A DNA stretch of 64,000 nt. Source: Saururus chinensis. Its lineage: Eukaryota; Streptophyta; Magnoliopsida; Piperales; Saururaceae. Below the pieces are notes generated by a model. That model did no database searches. It saw nothing but the letters and a program-made list of their open reading frames with translations, and was not told where the DNA came from. The stretch is from assembly GCA_035235625.1 (NCBI GenBank), contig CP141147.1:30424756-30488755 (forward strand), read 5' to 3'. Of the stretch, positions 34,601-47,789 are shown in pieces. The translations under genes were made by a program, and so were the position numbers. Every line of letters starts with the position of its first letter. Position 1 is the stretch's first letter.

Positions 34601-37600
34601 TTGTGATAAAACAGCCAAAATTTCCTCAGCGCCATGCTATGGATTTCATGGTATGGAAAGTTCAAATAGCAATTCGGTTTCACATCCATTTGGAGCTAAA
34701 TTATGGTCTTTTGCCATCAAAGATCATTTGACTTTGACTTTATCACACAGCGCTTCAATGGTTAGTTATATATTAGCACTCTTTGGAAATCACAGTGAAC
34801 TGGTGCATTGATTTCAGGAGAGAGAATTTCTTTTTTGATGAACTTTCTATGTCAGGTGAGGGCTGCTTCAGTCACTTGTTTTGCGGGCATGACGTCTAAT
34901 GTCTACTTCCTTCTTGCAGAAGAAATGCAGGATTTTGTTGTATCTTCTATTGTAAGTATATTTTAGATTTATCGAGTGGTTCTTCTCTTGATAAAGGGAA
35001 ACCTACCATTTTGTTTTTTAATAGAATTTCAATCACCTTATATTTGTTTCTGACCGCAGACCAATGCAGCATTGAAGGATGAGGTTCCATCAGTTCGATC
35101 GGCTGCATGTAGAGCTATTGGCATCATTTCATGTTTTCGAGAGGTTTTTGATAGGTGAAACTGAACTTGCTCTCTATCATCTCAATTCCCATGACATTTT
35201 TCTGGTTAATTTCTGTAATCTGATAAGAACCTTATCTTGTAGTGCAGTGATTCTTGATGGTTTTGTCCGTGCTGTGGAAACCAACACATGCAGTACACTG
35301 CTTTCGGTAATTTTACATTTTCCAATGTAGACGAGTCTTTACAAATCCAAGACACTTGTGCAGGATTTATTGATCTATTGTAGCAGACAGTCTATTATAC
35401 CGGAGCCAACCTGTGGGTGGCATGTCAGTGATGAGTAGATGTTTCTTTTTTTCCCCAGAAGTTTGTAGGCCTTAAGAGTTAATATTGACAGTCCAAATGT
35501 CTGAATATTCTAGGGTATACCACACGTGAGGGGGGTTAACAACCACCCTTCATAATCACCCTTGTTCAGGGAAAAGAATGTGACTTTTACCTCATTTTAG
35601 TCTTGTCTGATTGAAATTCATGAATGGTTTGACGAACATCTTGCAGTGAGATTTTAGGAACAACTTTGTTACTTCACATGTGCCTGGTGCCCCTTAGCCG
35701 GAAATAAGTTTAAATGTACTTATAAGATAGCTAAAGTAAGAGAGAGGAGAAGTACGGACTTGGATCAAGTTGATGCATTAAGAGCAAAGATCAAATAGTG
35801 TTAGTAAAAGACGAGGAAATTAAGGAGAGATGGTGAGGATTTTTCCTTGCATTTTTTGAATGAGGACTATAGTAGCTGTCACGGGCGCGAAGCTTTGCCT
35901 AGCGTTTGCACTCATGATGGCCTGCTGAGTGCAACCAGCAGCCACTCTCTTCCTTACCCACTCATATACGTAAGGGAAAACACAAACAAAACAACAACAC
36001 AGTCAGACCTGGTGCATGGGTCTTCGCCCAAGCTATATTTTTGTCCGCTGAAATACAATGTAGAGAGAGGGCAAGGGCTGATCTACCAGGCTGAGAGCTC
36101 TCCTCTCTTTTCCCTGGTTTGCTGTGGAGGAACAAATTCGTCTCTGATCAGCCATGACCACCCTGCTCATCTCTTTATATAGACTGAGCCTGAAGCTGGC
36201 CGTCCTAGTGCCATTAGAAGTACAAAACCCACCCAATACAAGAGTCCTTACCCTGTCCAACTTTCAGCCCAAAGCCATTCCGCCCCAGCATAGTTTAGGA
36301 AGTCTTCAAGAGTCCGTCCTCCGCTAGAAGTCCATCGCTATGCTGCCACCAAGGGTCAGCCCATCCTAGGAAACCAGCCACTTCGACTCCCATCCACCCT
36401 ACGAGTGTGACCAGCCTGCCTGTGTGAGTCCTGTCCGTCCTAAAAACCTGCTGCCCGGTCTCCTACTCCAACTAGGAGTGCAGCCAACTAGCATAAGCTG
36501 AGTCCCATCCGCCTTAGGAGTCCTCCCTTAAGTCCAAGCAGCACCCAGCTTCGCTGTTAGAGTCCCGCCCGCGCAAGGACTCCTACCCAGCCTGCTTCGC
36601 AAGGCCAGTAGCTTGTCCGGAACACCTCCCGCGCTGTCCCAGCATCCGTTCGTGCCCAAGGGGCTGCCTAGGCTGTCTGTCGCCTAGCAAAACTTGGCTG
36701 TCCGCCCCAAGTATGGGGGTAGCCGCCCCCTTTCTGCATCTGTCAAGTTAAGGGGCTAACAGTAGTCCTAGTAATGATTTAACCTATGTTAGGAGATTTA
36801 GATAAGAGGGGGTAGGATTAGCCTTAAAAGAAGATGAGGAAAGGTGCCTAATGACCTAATGGGTTCTCATTGAAGTTTGGAAGTCTCTTCAGGGTGTTGG
36901 CTTAGCTTAGTTGACTAGATTTTTTGACAATATATGGAAGCAAAGAGGATGCCCGAGGAGCGGAGGAGAAGTGCTGTCGTACCTCTATATAAAATAAAGG
37001 CATTCAAATTTTAGGGGTATCAAACGTATGAGCCATATTATGAAGCTATGGGAGAGACTTGTAGAAAGTCGTTTGCAAAAAGTGACTAATGTAACGGAGA
37101 ACCAAGTTGGTTTCATGCCAAAAAGGTCAACAATTGAGGCTAATTTTTTGTCTCGACAATTAGTTGAGAAGTATAGGGATAGGCGACAAAGCTGTTACAT
37201 GGCATTTATAGATTTAGAGAAGGTGTATGGTAGAGTGCCTAGAGAGCTTATTTGGAGCCTTTTGAGAAATGAGTTATAAAAGAATGCATAGACATTATGA
37301 AAAATATCTATAATGGGGTAGTGACTAGTGTAAGGAATGTTGGGGGAGAAACTAAGGAGTTCCTAGTTAGAATAGGTCTTGATAAGAACTAACTTCACAT
37401 ATTCATGATTAGGTTTTTTGGTGCGTACTTTTTGTGGACAATGTAGTTTTAATTGATGAAAGTAAAGCAAGATTAAATGCTAAAGTTGTGATATAAAGCA
37501 TTAGGCAATTTCTAACTTCTTCTAATCGTCAGTTCCTTCTCTGTCCTCGGCAACCAAATTGGAGGGTGGGTTTGAGTTGCCCTGGACTGGATGACTCAAC

Positions 37601-40600
37601 TCCCCTAAAAACTCATGTTTTTAGGGCATTCACAGTTGTAGCACCATAAGGGATTTTCTTCCTCATTCCCTCTCATTTCTCCCTTCTGTTGCTACAACTA
37701 TTGTTTTCAGGTCCTTAAAGGCTGGGGCAACTCCCCAACCACCGCTTAAGTCGTCGGGGCCAGTGAGGGCACTGACAATTAGAAGAAGCTTGGAAGCACT
37801 TTATATCATAACTCAAATGCTAAGCTAGGAAAGTAGAAGGAAGCCTTAGAATCAAAGGGCTTTAGAATTAGTAGAACTAAGATGTCTTATCTTTAGGGAA
37901 GGTGGAACTATAGGTGGCTTCTACTTGAAATAGGTGGGCAAGAAGTGCCAAGATGTGAGCAATTCTGCTTTATAGGCTTCATTGTACACAAAGGGGGTGA
38001 TATAGATAGTGATGTGGTACCTAGAATAAATGCAGGGTGGGCAAAGTGGAGAGCCGCGTTAGGGGTGCTATGTGATAGGTGAATTCTAAATAGTTTTAAA
38101 GGCAAATTCTATAGGACAATAGTTAGGCTTGTAATACAATATTCTAGGAGCGGAATGTTGAGCCCTTAAGAAAAGTCATATAGATGAAGTGTAGCAGAAA
38201 TGAGGATGCGATGGGAAAACTAGGAGAGAGAATTAGAATTGATTATATTCATGAGAACTTAGGGGCAGTACCTTTAGGGGAGGAACCTAGGGAGTGTTGA
38301 TAGGCGCATGTTTGAAGGAGACAAGGGATGCCAGTAAGAAGGTTGGAGGGGATGCAAATGGAAGAGGCCAAAAGGAGAGGGAGACCTAAGAGGACTTGCA
38401 TGTAGTTAATAAGGAAGGTTATGACTATGCTATCTCTTACAAAAGAGTTAGCACAAAACATGCTATAGTGGAGGCATAAGATCCATGTTACTTTCCTCAA
38501 ATTTTTGTCAAAGGGCAATGCTTGATTATAATTATGCTATTTTGTTGCCCATCTAAGCGGACCAGTATAGTGTGAAAAGTTGCTGACCTCAGTTCTCTCA
38601 TGCATGATTAACTATATGAGTTCCTTTCAGGTAAGAATTACAGCTTCATGGGCTTTAGCAAACATTTGTGATTCTCTCCGCCGTAGAGCAAGCTACATGG
38701 AGTCGAATGAGCCAGCAAAATGTACTATTTGTGTTGTTTTTGACACTTCTGTATCCTAAAACTAAAAGAATCATTTGAATGTTGGATATAAATTTTTGAC
38801 CTGGAATATTTTAATTTATAGGTCCTAAGACTGATGCCAGAGCAATATCTCTTTTAGCTGAATGCGCTTTGCGGCTAGCTACAGATAATGATAAGGTAAC
38901 AAAACTTTATACCTCTACAAATAAGAGTCTCCTCTACCATGCTTTTAGAGCAGACATGGAGCTGCAGAGTTACTTATTAGGAATTTCATGATGAAATTAC
39001 TTGCAACTTCTTACTTTGGCGTGACACACATATATCTAAATAAAGGAAACTAGTTTATTTATGACGAAATGAAGATTCTCTAATAAATTGGAGTAATTTT
39101 GATTATCTTAGTCTTTGGTCAAAAGCAAAAGTTGGCATAAGATGTCTCCCTCCTGACATGTCCCTTCGCCCTCATTTGACTAAAAACTTTTTTTTCTATG
39201 CTTTGCATTTATCTTCTCTTTGGACTTTTTCTCCTTCCCTTCGGGATTTTCACACCTGCTGCCACACTTGTTTTCTTAATAATAATAAATGTTTGATGCT
39301 AAAAATGATTTGTCAATAGCATTCATTTAGTATCTGCTATTTAAGTAGATAGCAACGGGCATTTTTATTGTTCTCCTCCTCAGGTTTCTAAAGTTTTATA
39401 TTTGTATAATATCAGGTCAAATCAAATGCTGTGAGAGCTCTTGGTAATCTTGCCAGATTTGCAAATTTTATGCCGCAGACTACTGGTAAAACTGGGTTTG
39501 CGGATTTTAGCTGAAAATGTGTACTCTTTGGCTCCATCCCAGAAATTGCAATGCGGGTCACGTATCATAACTTTTAAATAGTGATTATATATTGGATTTT
39601 TGCAGGGGATATTGATTGGCTTGAAAGAATGGTGCAAGCATTTGTTTCATGTGTAACAACTGGAAACGTGAAGGTTCTTCCTTTTTACTGATTTGTTAGA
39701 TGATACCTGTCATAATCAATGCATGTTTCCTTTTGAAATTATTTATATTTTTTTTGTGCTTGTTACAAATATTAGTGTTTTACAGGTTCAGTGGAATGTT
39801 TGTCATTCACTTGGTTACCTTTTCCTCAATGATACATTACGACTGCCAGATCTGTCTTGGTCTGTAAACAAACTAATGTCTTTGATTTCATTTTCCTCAA
39901 ACATTTGATTTATCCAACTGTGGATGAATTGTATAAATCTGTGTAGTGAGTCTTTTTTTTTCACATGTTTTCTTTGTTTGCACAAGACAGTTTCTACAAT
40001 TGTTAGGGCTTTAGTGCCTAAAATATGATGTTGTTCCACATAATTAAATCCTCTTGCTGCTGTTGGTTATGTTAATGTTTAGTAAGCATTTTATATACTA
40101 GTTTTTTTTTACGTTGTTAACCTGCATGTTAAACAACTCAATTTCACGTGGTACCCTGAGGTCCACGTGTAATAATTATGATTGGATCCCATTGAAATAG
40201 GTTATACTTTGCTCTGGTCAGGGCCCCATCTGTCTACAGCATACTTCTGCTGCTATTGCGTGATTCAGCTAATTTCAAGATCAGAATAAATGCTGCTGCG
40301 GCATTAGCTGTACCAACATCGAGGCGTGGTTAGTAAAAAATTATGTTTTTATTTTTCCTCATTTTTATTACTTTGCTATATAAGATTGTTGTATAGGTGC
40401 TAAGGCATAATGTGCATAATTCCCTGCTATCTACTCTCTGTCAGAGATGGCAAGCCCTTCATTCAGAAGTAAATGGGTGCCTTCTTCAACATATGTGTGC
40501 CTTCTTCAATTTGCTGTGTCTTCTTTGCTGCCTGAGTGTCATCCTGGATAGGAGCTTGGATTTGGGTATTCCATCGCCTGATGATGGTTGAATCTTTTGA

Positions 40601-42462
40601 TTATGATAATAAAAGGGTGCATAGGAAAAGACAATTTTAACTGAGTAGTTGCAAAGGATTTTACTGACCTTTTTCCAGTTAGTTTTGTTAATATTGGTTG
40701 GAACCAGAAATTGTTATGTTTCAGCAGATTTTATTAGTGTTACTAAAGAAATAAATATGGAGGACAGGATTTACATTAAGTTAAGAAATCAATTTAAGCG
40801 GGAAATTAATTTTCTTTTATTTTAAAAATGAAGCAGCACGGGATGCCTCTTGATAGGAAGCATAATTTTGGCAATGTTAGGTTTAGCCTGAGGGCAAGGC
40901 ATGAGCAGCCTAGCGTCAGGTTGTCAGGTTATGCGAACAAGTAACTAGGAAGATGCCTTAAAATTTTGTGGATGTAAGGGTGTGCCATTAGGTTTTGTTA
41001 TGCTGTTATGTTTTGACAGTTACTCATCATCACAGTGATGTTATGCAGATTACGGGAGTTCGTTCTCTGATGTGTTACAAGGTTTGGAGCTTATACTTGA
41101 AAACATTGCAACTGACCCAGTATTACCACCTTCAAGTTTTAAGTACAAGCCAACACTTGAAAGACAGGTATAATCGATAGATTTGTTGTTAACTTTTTCC
41201 ATGTTTAATCCAATGAACTTTGTTGTTACCAGTTGATCGTTCTTTTCCAGCTGACATCCACCACCCTGCATGTGCTTGGCCTTGCTTCCTCCAGTGAACC
41301 TCAGCTCATTAAAGACTTCCTTACTAAGGTAAGGGAAATTCATTGTAGGATTTCTAAAGAAGTTTCCCCTTTCGCTTCCAAGCATTAGTAGCTGTATTCC
41401 CAAAACAGATAAACAAAAGACAATGCTCATATCTCAGGAAGATAAGTATTGTGTTTTGCCTTGTTTTTAGGTTTTTTGGTTGGTTAGGGGCATTTACTTA
41501 TCTACTTGACAAAAGTAATAATTCATCTGACTTATTAAGTGTTAATAAGGCACATTGGGCTTCACATTAGGATGAGGAGTTACTTTGAGAATTTTTCCGG
41601 CCTAAGGCTTAAAATAATTGAGTTTTAGTATCCTGGGATTATGTAAATCTTAAAATTAATCCCTTGATTTATGCGATATTTATTTTGCTTGCTTGGTTTA
41701 TGCAAATTTACAATAGTGAAAATTGGAGGATTGATTGCAGCCTACGACACTTGCATTAATGGTCCTGGGCCCATGTGGGGCCAGTGCCATTGTACTGCTC
41801 ACACGCTGGGAGCGGTCATAGCACTACTCTTATAATAAGGCTCTCAGTTTATTGCCCCTTTTGCATTTTGACCCATCCCTTAGTATCCTGAAAATAGAAA
41901 CAGGTAAATTTTGGACGCTGTTAAATTGTCAGAAATGACGTAAAATGGCTTAAAAATGAAGAACAACATATCTTTTTTAAGGTGACAGATTTATTTTTGG
42001 AAAGGATGATATATTGGCTTAACAAGGTAGGAACAAAATGGTTTGTGCCATTGCGAGTCACAAAGAACAAGAAGCAGCGGTAAGATGTTTAAAGCTTTTA
42101 TTAACCAAGCCTTAGAAATGGACCTGAAATGCAGACTAATCTACAAAAAGAGTTATTTTTGCTAAATAAAGTATGAACGCCCTCTTTTTAACTCTCTGAT
42201 GCTTATTAATACTGACTTAGTGCAGAAGGCTGCATTCCTGGAGGAGTGGCTAAGTGTATTATGCTCGTCATTAGTGGAGGAGAGTGCCCACCAGTGTATG
42301 GCCTCTAGTAACGCAGAGACCCAGAAGGATGGATCTGTAACAACCAAGAAAAAGAAAACAATGATATCTGCGGCTGTGAGATCATTAGTTGATATCTACA
42401 GAAGCTGCGGTCACCAGAACCTAGTTCTGAGATTTGGCAAATTAACCCAATGCTTATCATGA
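28683..42462 (+). CDS. HEATR6: HEATR6-like HEAT/ARM-repeat protein, complete, 28 exons
   Basis: Exons read by eye: 28683-28850, 28943-29035, 30021-30190, 30282-30528, 30708-30775, 30870-30939, 31022-31372, 31692-31771, 31864-31915, 32168-32321, 32440-32527, 32963-33065, 33144-33234, 33344-33435, 34223-34420, 34509-34760, 34856-34951, 35060-35154, 35243-35306, 38631-38721, 38822-38895, 39416-39485, 39606-39673, 39786-39859, 40222-40328, 41049-41167, 41251-41328, 42226-42462. They join in phase to 3450 bases (1149 residues) with GT-AG introns and no internal stop. Helical repeat segments dominate: LLQLVSFLQ, RKSQATLLTCLLFDP, VRLASASALSAIL, VRAASVTCFAGM, VPSVRSAACRAIGIIS, VRITASWALANICDSL, VKSNAVRALGNLARF, VQWNVCHSLGYLF. 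A Ser/Asp-rich linker (about residues 300-370, SSDSEHSDTDGS) precedes the DUF4042-type region. The function of this family is poorly known; a scaffolding role is inferred from the fold. Start chosen at MAASSAGRSWRTAFLTLRD. Confidence 0.9.
29422..29501. mobile_element. Stowaway-like MITE in intron 2 of the HEATR6-like gene
   Basis: CTCCCCCCGTCC at the left and GGAGGGAGGGAGGGAG at the right form the Stowaway terminal inverted repeat, flanked by TA on both sides (29420-29421, 29502-29503). At 80 bp it is an internally shortened copy. Confidence 0.75.
33590..33860. repeat. Repeat-like insert in intron 14, unclassified
   Basis: A GAGA-rich start (33617-33670) is followed by 'tttctcattgattttccaag' and duplicated 'actgcctaatgaag...aatagcataaa' units (33776 and 33812). 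It looks like the end of a retroelement, but no family was identified. Confidence 0.35.
35700..38520 (+). mobile_element. Degenerate LINE (non-LTR retrotransposon) in intron 19
   Basis: Pieces of reverse transcriptase occur in order with many stops: KIAKVRERRS and DLDQV near 35730; IEVWKSL near 36871; MSHIMKLWERLVESRLQKV at 37028; ENQVGFMPKRSTIEANFL; YMAFIDLEKVYGRVPRELIW. Downstream follow GFIVHKGGDIDSDVVPRINA with AGWAKWRAALGVLCDR (about 37976-38080) and a GRPKRT-like tail near 38400. These match the common plant LINE class with the MSHTMKLWER motif. The solo LTR at 35877-36761 splits it. It is on the same strand as the host gene and leaves the splice sites intact. Confidence 0.75.
35877..36761. 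mobile_element. Probable solo LTR nested in the LINE
   Basis: Starts TGTCACGGGCGCGAAGC and ends AGGGGCTAACA, 885 bp and clearly more GC-rich than its surroundings. Flanks are GTAGC and GTAGT (4 of 5 bases). LINE coding sequence is cut at about 35870 and resumes about 36765. A 'tttatatag' TATA-like word at 36174 suits plus-strand transcription, but the orientation is unproven. Confidence 0.55.
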
Positions 42463-42960
42463 TGTGCCTAGGCCTTCACGAGACAATGAGGGCACAACGT
42501 ACAATTTTCAGCCCATGTTTGATGTTAGCAGTGGTGCCCAGAATTCCTCACATATGGTCCCCCTTGATGTGACGGCCAGATGCCTGTTTTAAGGTCCACT
42601 CGCTGAAAATTTTGTGGTTTGACACCTTATTGGCTGATTCAGTGTTCGCAGGGAATAGGAAGAACCATAGTAAGCAGAGGTAAGTGCAACAGCAATTGTT
42701 CAGTTCTCATACCATTGTCCAACGCTTATTGTGTAGCGAGGACTTCTGAGATATTTTTTACGTCCCAGATCAAGGGACAGCAAAAAGACAGGGAGGTCAG
42801 TAAAATCATTTGTTGGGGGAATGGGTAGCGGTTTGTAATTAGTAAGTTCTTGCTAGGCATTGTATATAGGCCCAAGCCTTCGTGTATCCATGTATTATCT
42901 TTTTATGTGACTTGGTATTTTGAACCAAAGCTGAAATTGGGCGTTCTTGCTTGTTGGGCC
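42463..42960 (+). other. Probable 3'UTR of the HEATR6-like gene
   Basis: Non-coding sequence after the TGA at 42460-42462. The extent is a guess; no single clear poly(A) signal decides it. Confidence 0.35.
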
Positions 42961-45436
42961 GCGGGAATTTAAGGCTAGTGGTTCTTTCTTCCATTTTGGC
43001 TGTGGCCTCGTGGGGTGAGGGAAACTAATCAGAAATTCGGTGCATAAACGGAAGTCCCTCTTTCATTACTATTAACAAAAAAAATTGGGCTTGAGTGGTA
43101 GTTCAGAATTCCCGGATTTGTTACTTTTTTGTTTTTTATGTCGAATATTTTTTGTACATTTAGTTTGAATTATACTCATGATTGATTCTATTTCGCCATT
43201 TTTGTGGTACCAGATTAGATTGTTGAATCTCAGGTAAATTGTATTGACAGACCAATTTTTCCTTTCATTTGTTCTAAGGCCATTAACCGTTCATTGCCAC
43301 CCCCTGCAATGACATTGCCTCACTACGTGTGTAAATTCATTCTGCAACTGTGACGGCATTTCTTCAGTCCTTAGTTCATTGAAGGACTATTACAATGGTT
43401 GCTCTCGATGTGTCGTCCTTCGTTCTTTGGATGATCATCGGTATGTCAACTTGTCATTGTGCTTACATTTGACCAAAGTAAACTACTTATAAGAACCTAC
43501 CATATCTATCTTGAATCCTTAGACGGCATTTCAGACATCATCCCAACTGGTATTTAGCTCTTAGCGTAACAATTTGCACGTTTATCTCTGGCAACCTGCC
43601 GACAGACTGAAATCAGTGCTCGCAAAATCAGTGAATGGGCAGCTTCATTCGCCCCCCATTCCGGCCTTGGATGTAGACCCGGCTATAATATATCTGGGAA
43701 GATAGTGTGCAATGGCATGCATCTTGGACCGAGCATGGCAGAGTTTGTCTTACCGGGAAGAAGGATGTTTGATGGTTTGTCGCGTCTGTTGGATCTCCCC
43801 TTAAAAGGAGGTCTCCAAGGACCACTTTTGTGACAGACAAACAACACGTAGTTCCTTCAACAATGATTTTTTTTTCAAAAAAAAAAGTGAAATTTGATAT
43901 GCTTTTCTTATGTGTTTTCCTAAATTTTTATCCATAACCATTTTATTTAGTAAACGGTATAGGTTTTTCTAGTATAGGTTTTTCAATATTTGTTCCATCC
44001 ACTAACAATCAACCAGTTAATTGGTGAAACCTTTTTTAATTACCTCTTTTATAAGGATTCACAATTCAACGTAATAAACACAACTGATCCTAAAAATTAA
44101 TAGCCCATTTAGCAAAATAAATACACTCAAATTTTTTAATCTAAAAAAGCAGTTCACACCATATGCATGCAACTTAAATATTAAAAAGTATTTTTATAAG
44201 TAAGATACATTCTAAAATACACTATATCCATGTTCAACCATCATATTCTTATATACAACAAATCACTTGAACTAATCATCTTTTTAAAGCACATCCACCT
44301 CTATCTATCCAGTTTTATGTTATACACATTTTCAAACATTACTAAAAAAACAAAGTGGCTTGAAAAGACCGGAATAAGCACTTTTCACAAATTGTTTCAC
44401 TAAATAAGATATTTTTAAGAGGAAAAACTAATATTATTACTACTGTTGTTTATAATTATTGAAAATATATTATGAGGATGAAACATGAAATAAAAATTAG
44501 ATTAAATATTTTTGTATATATTAGATTTAGACATAGGATTCAATGACAACAAATAATTTAATGTATTCTTCCTTTATTTAATAACAATCAAGAAAGGTCT
44601 CCCCCCCCTTCCTTCCCTAAGCTGATTTTTGGTGGGGGAAAAAGGAAAGGAGGATGAGGGCTGAGGCAAGGCAAAGAGGAGGGGCAAGTGGTTCCAAATT
44701 CAGTCGTAGATGGGGGCCTAATTTCCCCTTCCCAATCTGGTTGTAGACATAAAGAGAAAAAAAGTTTATTGTGAAATATATATTATATATAGAATGTACA
44801 TAAAAATATAAATTCATATTATATATAAACTTAATGGGTATAATATATTTACAAATATGACAAAAACGTAACGGATAAATGGGTATAAAATAATTCTTAC
44901 TATAACTGTTCCATTTAGAAAATGGTAAGATAAGATTATCCTCTTATTTACCTGTCAAATAAATATAACCATATCATTTAACTTCTTACTTATACGGTAT
45001 AAATGGTGGAACAATATAATGGGTATAATTGACAACTCTAATAAGCATCTTTAATAATTAATAAGGTTTGTCTCTCGTGCTGTCTGGATTCTAGATAGTC
45101 TGAAGTTCATACTTTCAATAATATCATCGTTTCAAGACACTTTTAGTGTAGGCATATCTAGACTCATATATTCTAGTCCTTTCTGTTTTGTCCTTAGCAA
45201 TAAGAGGAGAAATGAGGATAATAAATAAGACTCTAGGAGCTATGCCTTGAAATACAAATGGAACCGAGACCCTTGTCTTTAAAACTATGTTAGATAATTT
45301 ATACTTATTTTGCCCCATATTAATAGATCTATTTAAAAAAAAAGTTTTCTTTAAATAATAAGTTCTATTTGGCACAATTTAAGTGGCCTAAGCACTTTAA
45401 AAAGTCTCTCAGAAGTTTAATCTTCATTCTCTTTGT
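42961..45436. other. Intergenic AT-rich region
   Basis: No gene or transposon domain was recognised. Short poly-A/T tracts and AT-rich words are frequent from 43860 to 45060. Confidence 0.5.
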
Positions 45437-45876
45437 TACGGTTCCACCATTCAATAAAAATTACAATTCTTTTAAATGAAAGAACCAGTTTATTCCCCTG
45501 CCCCCACATTGTTTATTGCTTAGTTCCCTCCCTCTTGTCCCTTCCCATTTAGTCTTTTCTTATCATTCTTCCTTGACACCGATGCTAGCGTTCGATAGCC
45601 TGCAATCGACGGCGGAGTCTATCTTGCCTTGGCAAGCCCTAGATGGGGTTGGGCCTTCACCACAATGCACAGGGTGACCCAGTGGAACCTGGATTTCATG
45701 AAGCATAGTGAGCAAGGGGATCCATACAGGAAAGTGGCCCACCGGATGGATGAGGCATTGGGCTTCATGGTTGCCTCCGGGCTGATGGCAGACCACTACG
45801 AAATTTTGGACTACCCACGAATGCCTCCTCCTGCCATACAAGCAGAGACTCGGCTCAACTCGATGTCAGGCCTATA
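45437..45876 (+). pseudogene. DAHP synthase (shikimate pathway) pseudogene fragment, copy A
   Basis: From about 45587 the sequence follows the plant class-II DAHP synthase. [20 protein letters not shown], then [20 protein letters not shown] corresponds to the conserved [11 protein letters not shown]...DEALGFM block. After a frameshift, [14 protein letters not shown] (near 45808) matches [14 protein letters not shown] and SGLY ends at the LTR junction (45876). DAHP synthase makes 3-deoxy-arabino-heptulosonate 7-phosphate, the first step to aromatic amino acids, in plastids. Bases 45437-45586 are shared with copy B and may be intron. It is broken and not functional. Family identity is recognised from memory. 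Confidence 0.75.
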
Positions 45877-46850
45877 TGTTGGACCATGGTATGGGCTTGG
45901 GCCCAGTTGGTCCACTTTGTTTGAGGTCCAGGTGAGCCCGTACAAGCCACGGGATCCAAGGATAGTAGGGGATGTCGGGCTAACCCCACATGAGCCATCA
46001 TGACAAAAATTCAATTTGGGCTCTACATCTGTCACACACGCACACTAGGCATGTGACTAGGATGTTCATATTCACTTTGTGGGGCCCAACTCATGAATTA
46101 AGTGTTGTTGGTTAAACTCGTGGTTAGCAAGGACTCGAACCTGTCACGGCCTCGGCCATATGTAGGGGTCCAAGCCTCTGTGTCTAAGAGAATTAGAGCA
46201 TACTCCCGTTGTGTTAGACCTTCTAGGTTAATCCAGTGGAAATCAGATTGGAGGCCCGTTCAGAAAGCCCATGTAGGGTAAGTCTTAAAAGAGAATATAA
46301 ATAGACATTAAGAGAGGAGAGAAAGCCATAATCACTTAGATAGGCCCCCTCTCCTTCTCCTCTCTCTCCCAATTATGCCCCCTCTTCCCTTGTGGCGTGT
46401 TTCTCCAAAAACAAGGGGAAAAGGGGGCTGGTTACCCCTCTCTCTCCCTCCCTTCTCCTCTTGTGTGGTGTACAAAGGAGGATCAAGTTTATTGAGGTTG
46501 TGTGGCTTCAAAGCATGGGCTAGGGCACTCCATCAAGTTGATTCCACAATCCAAAGTAGGGATTTAGAGGGTTCTACACAAACCCAAAGGTATTCTCCTC
46601 TCTATTTTAATTGAATCTATTCAATTGATAATCGGGCATTGAAGTGAAGGGATAAACCGTCTGGGGGATGATCAGCCCCAAAGGTTAGTTCATATCATCC
46701 CAAACTTTATTCTAATTGATTAATAGCCTCTTGCATATGTTTATTGTTTATGTATGTTATTGTTCATGTGATTGAATAAAGAAATCGGTTTAAAGTTGTG
46801 ATTTTTATACAAGGCGCCGCCCCTAAGGATCTTTGCACCATGTGCTTCCA
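45877..46850 (+). repeat. Copia LTR, left copy
   Basis: Starts TGTTGGACCATGG and carries TATAAATAG at 46305-46313, then a C/T-rich leader and the GGGGGATGATCAGCCCC block. The end at TGCTTCCA (46850) is inferred from where the match to the right copy stops. No obvious initiator-Met primer-binding site follows, so the right edge is tentative. Confidence 0.65.
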
Positions 46851-47789
46851 CTTTGACGCCAAAGCCTAGTTAAAGGGTTTTGATTGCTGATTTGATAAAA
46901 TGTTGATTATTTTACCTACTTTAGGGTTTGTGTGTGCAAAATTAGGGAAAATCCTAAATTACTTCTCTATGTTTTATCCATGATAGGGATTTTATTATTA
47001 AAGTGAAATTAAGTATTTAATGTACTGATTCATGTTATTACCTTGCTAAAATTTTGTGATTTGATAATTAATTTAGGCATTGGCACGCCCTAGGGGCAAT
47101 TCGATAAATTTGCCCTTGTAGTTTTTTGTACCCAAATAAAATTTCTATTTACTCTTTATGCACATACTTTTTTTCTAATCTATATTGTATAATTAATTAT
47201 ATTGTGTATGATTAATTAATTATTTAGATTAGAAAATAGTAGAAATTGATGAAACTAGTCCTAAGGGAATTTTGGTCAATTCACAAGGATATTTTGTTAT
47301 GCATGTTTGTTTGTTGTCCAGAACATAAATAAAAGTCTTTCATGCATTTTAGGTGCTATTTGATTTATTATTAAGTGTTTGAATTTGGTGTGATCATAAG
47401 GGTGAAAAGACTGAACAAGCCCTAGGGCTAATTTGGTAATTTGACACCATCTTTTACTTGGACAGAAAAGTAATTTTTAAACAACCTTAATAGATATTTT
47501 CTTGCTGTCATTTGTGCCTAAGGGGTATCATAAGACATTGGCATAAGTAATTGCATATTAGGTTAAGCTTACCTTAAGGGGTTAAGGGTAGTTTGGACTA
47601 CTCACTTACTTGTGATTTAAGTCTAAATTATATACAATTATATTGATTCATTCAACATAAAAACACTTGTCCCTTGCTATGATTTAGAATAAGTTAGTCA
47701 AATACATAAATAATAAAGTAGTTGTTGGCCATTTTGTGGTATTTATTCCTTTGTGCCTTTGCCTTGTTTTGTAGTTAATTTTATGCACT

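Noticed and set aside
45563-46035. Overlapping open frames on both strands across the DAHP-synthase fragment and the LTR start
   Set aside because: They cross a transposon junction and a frameshift, so they are not real genes.
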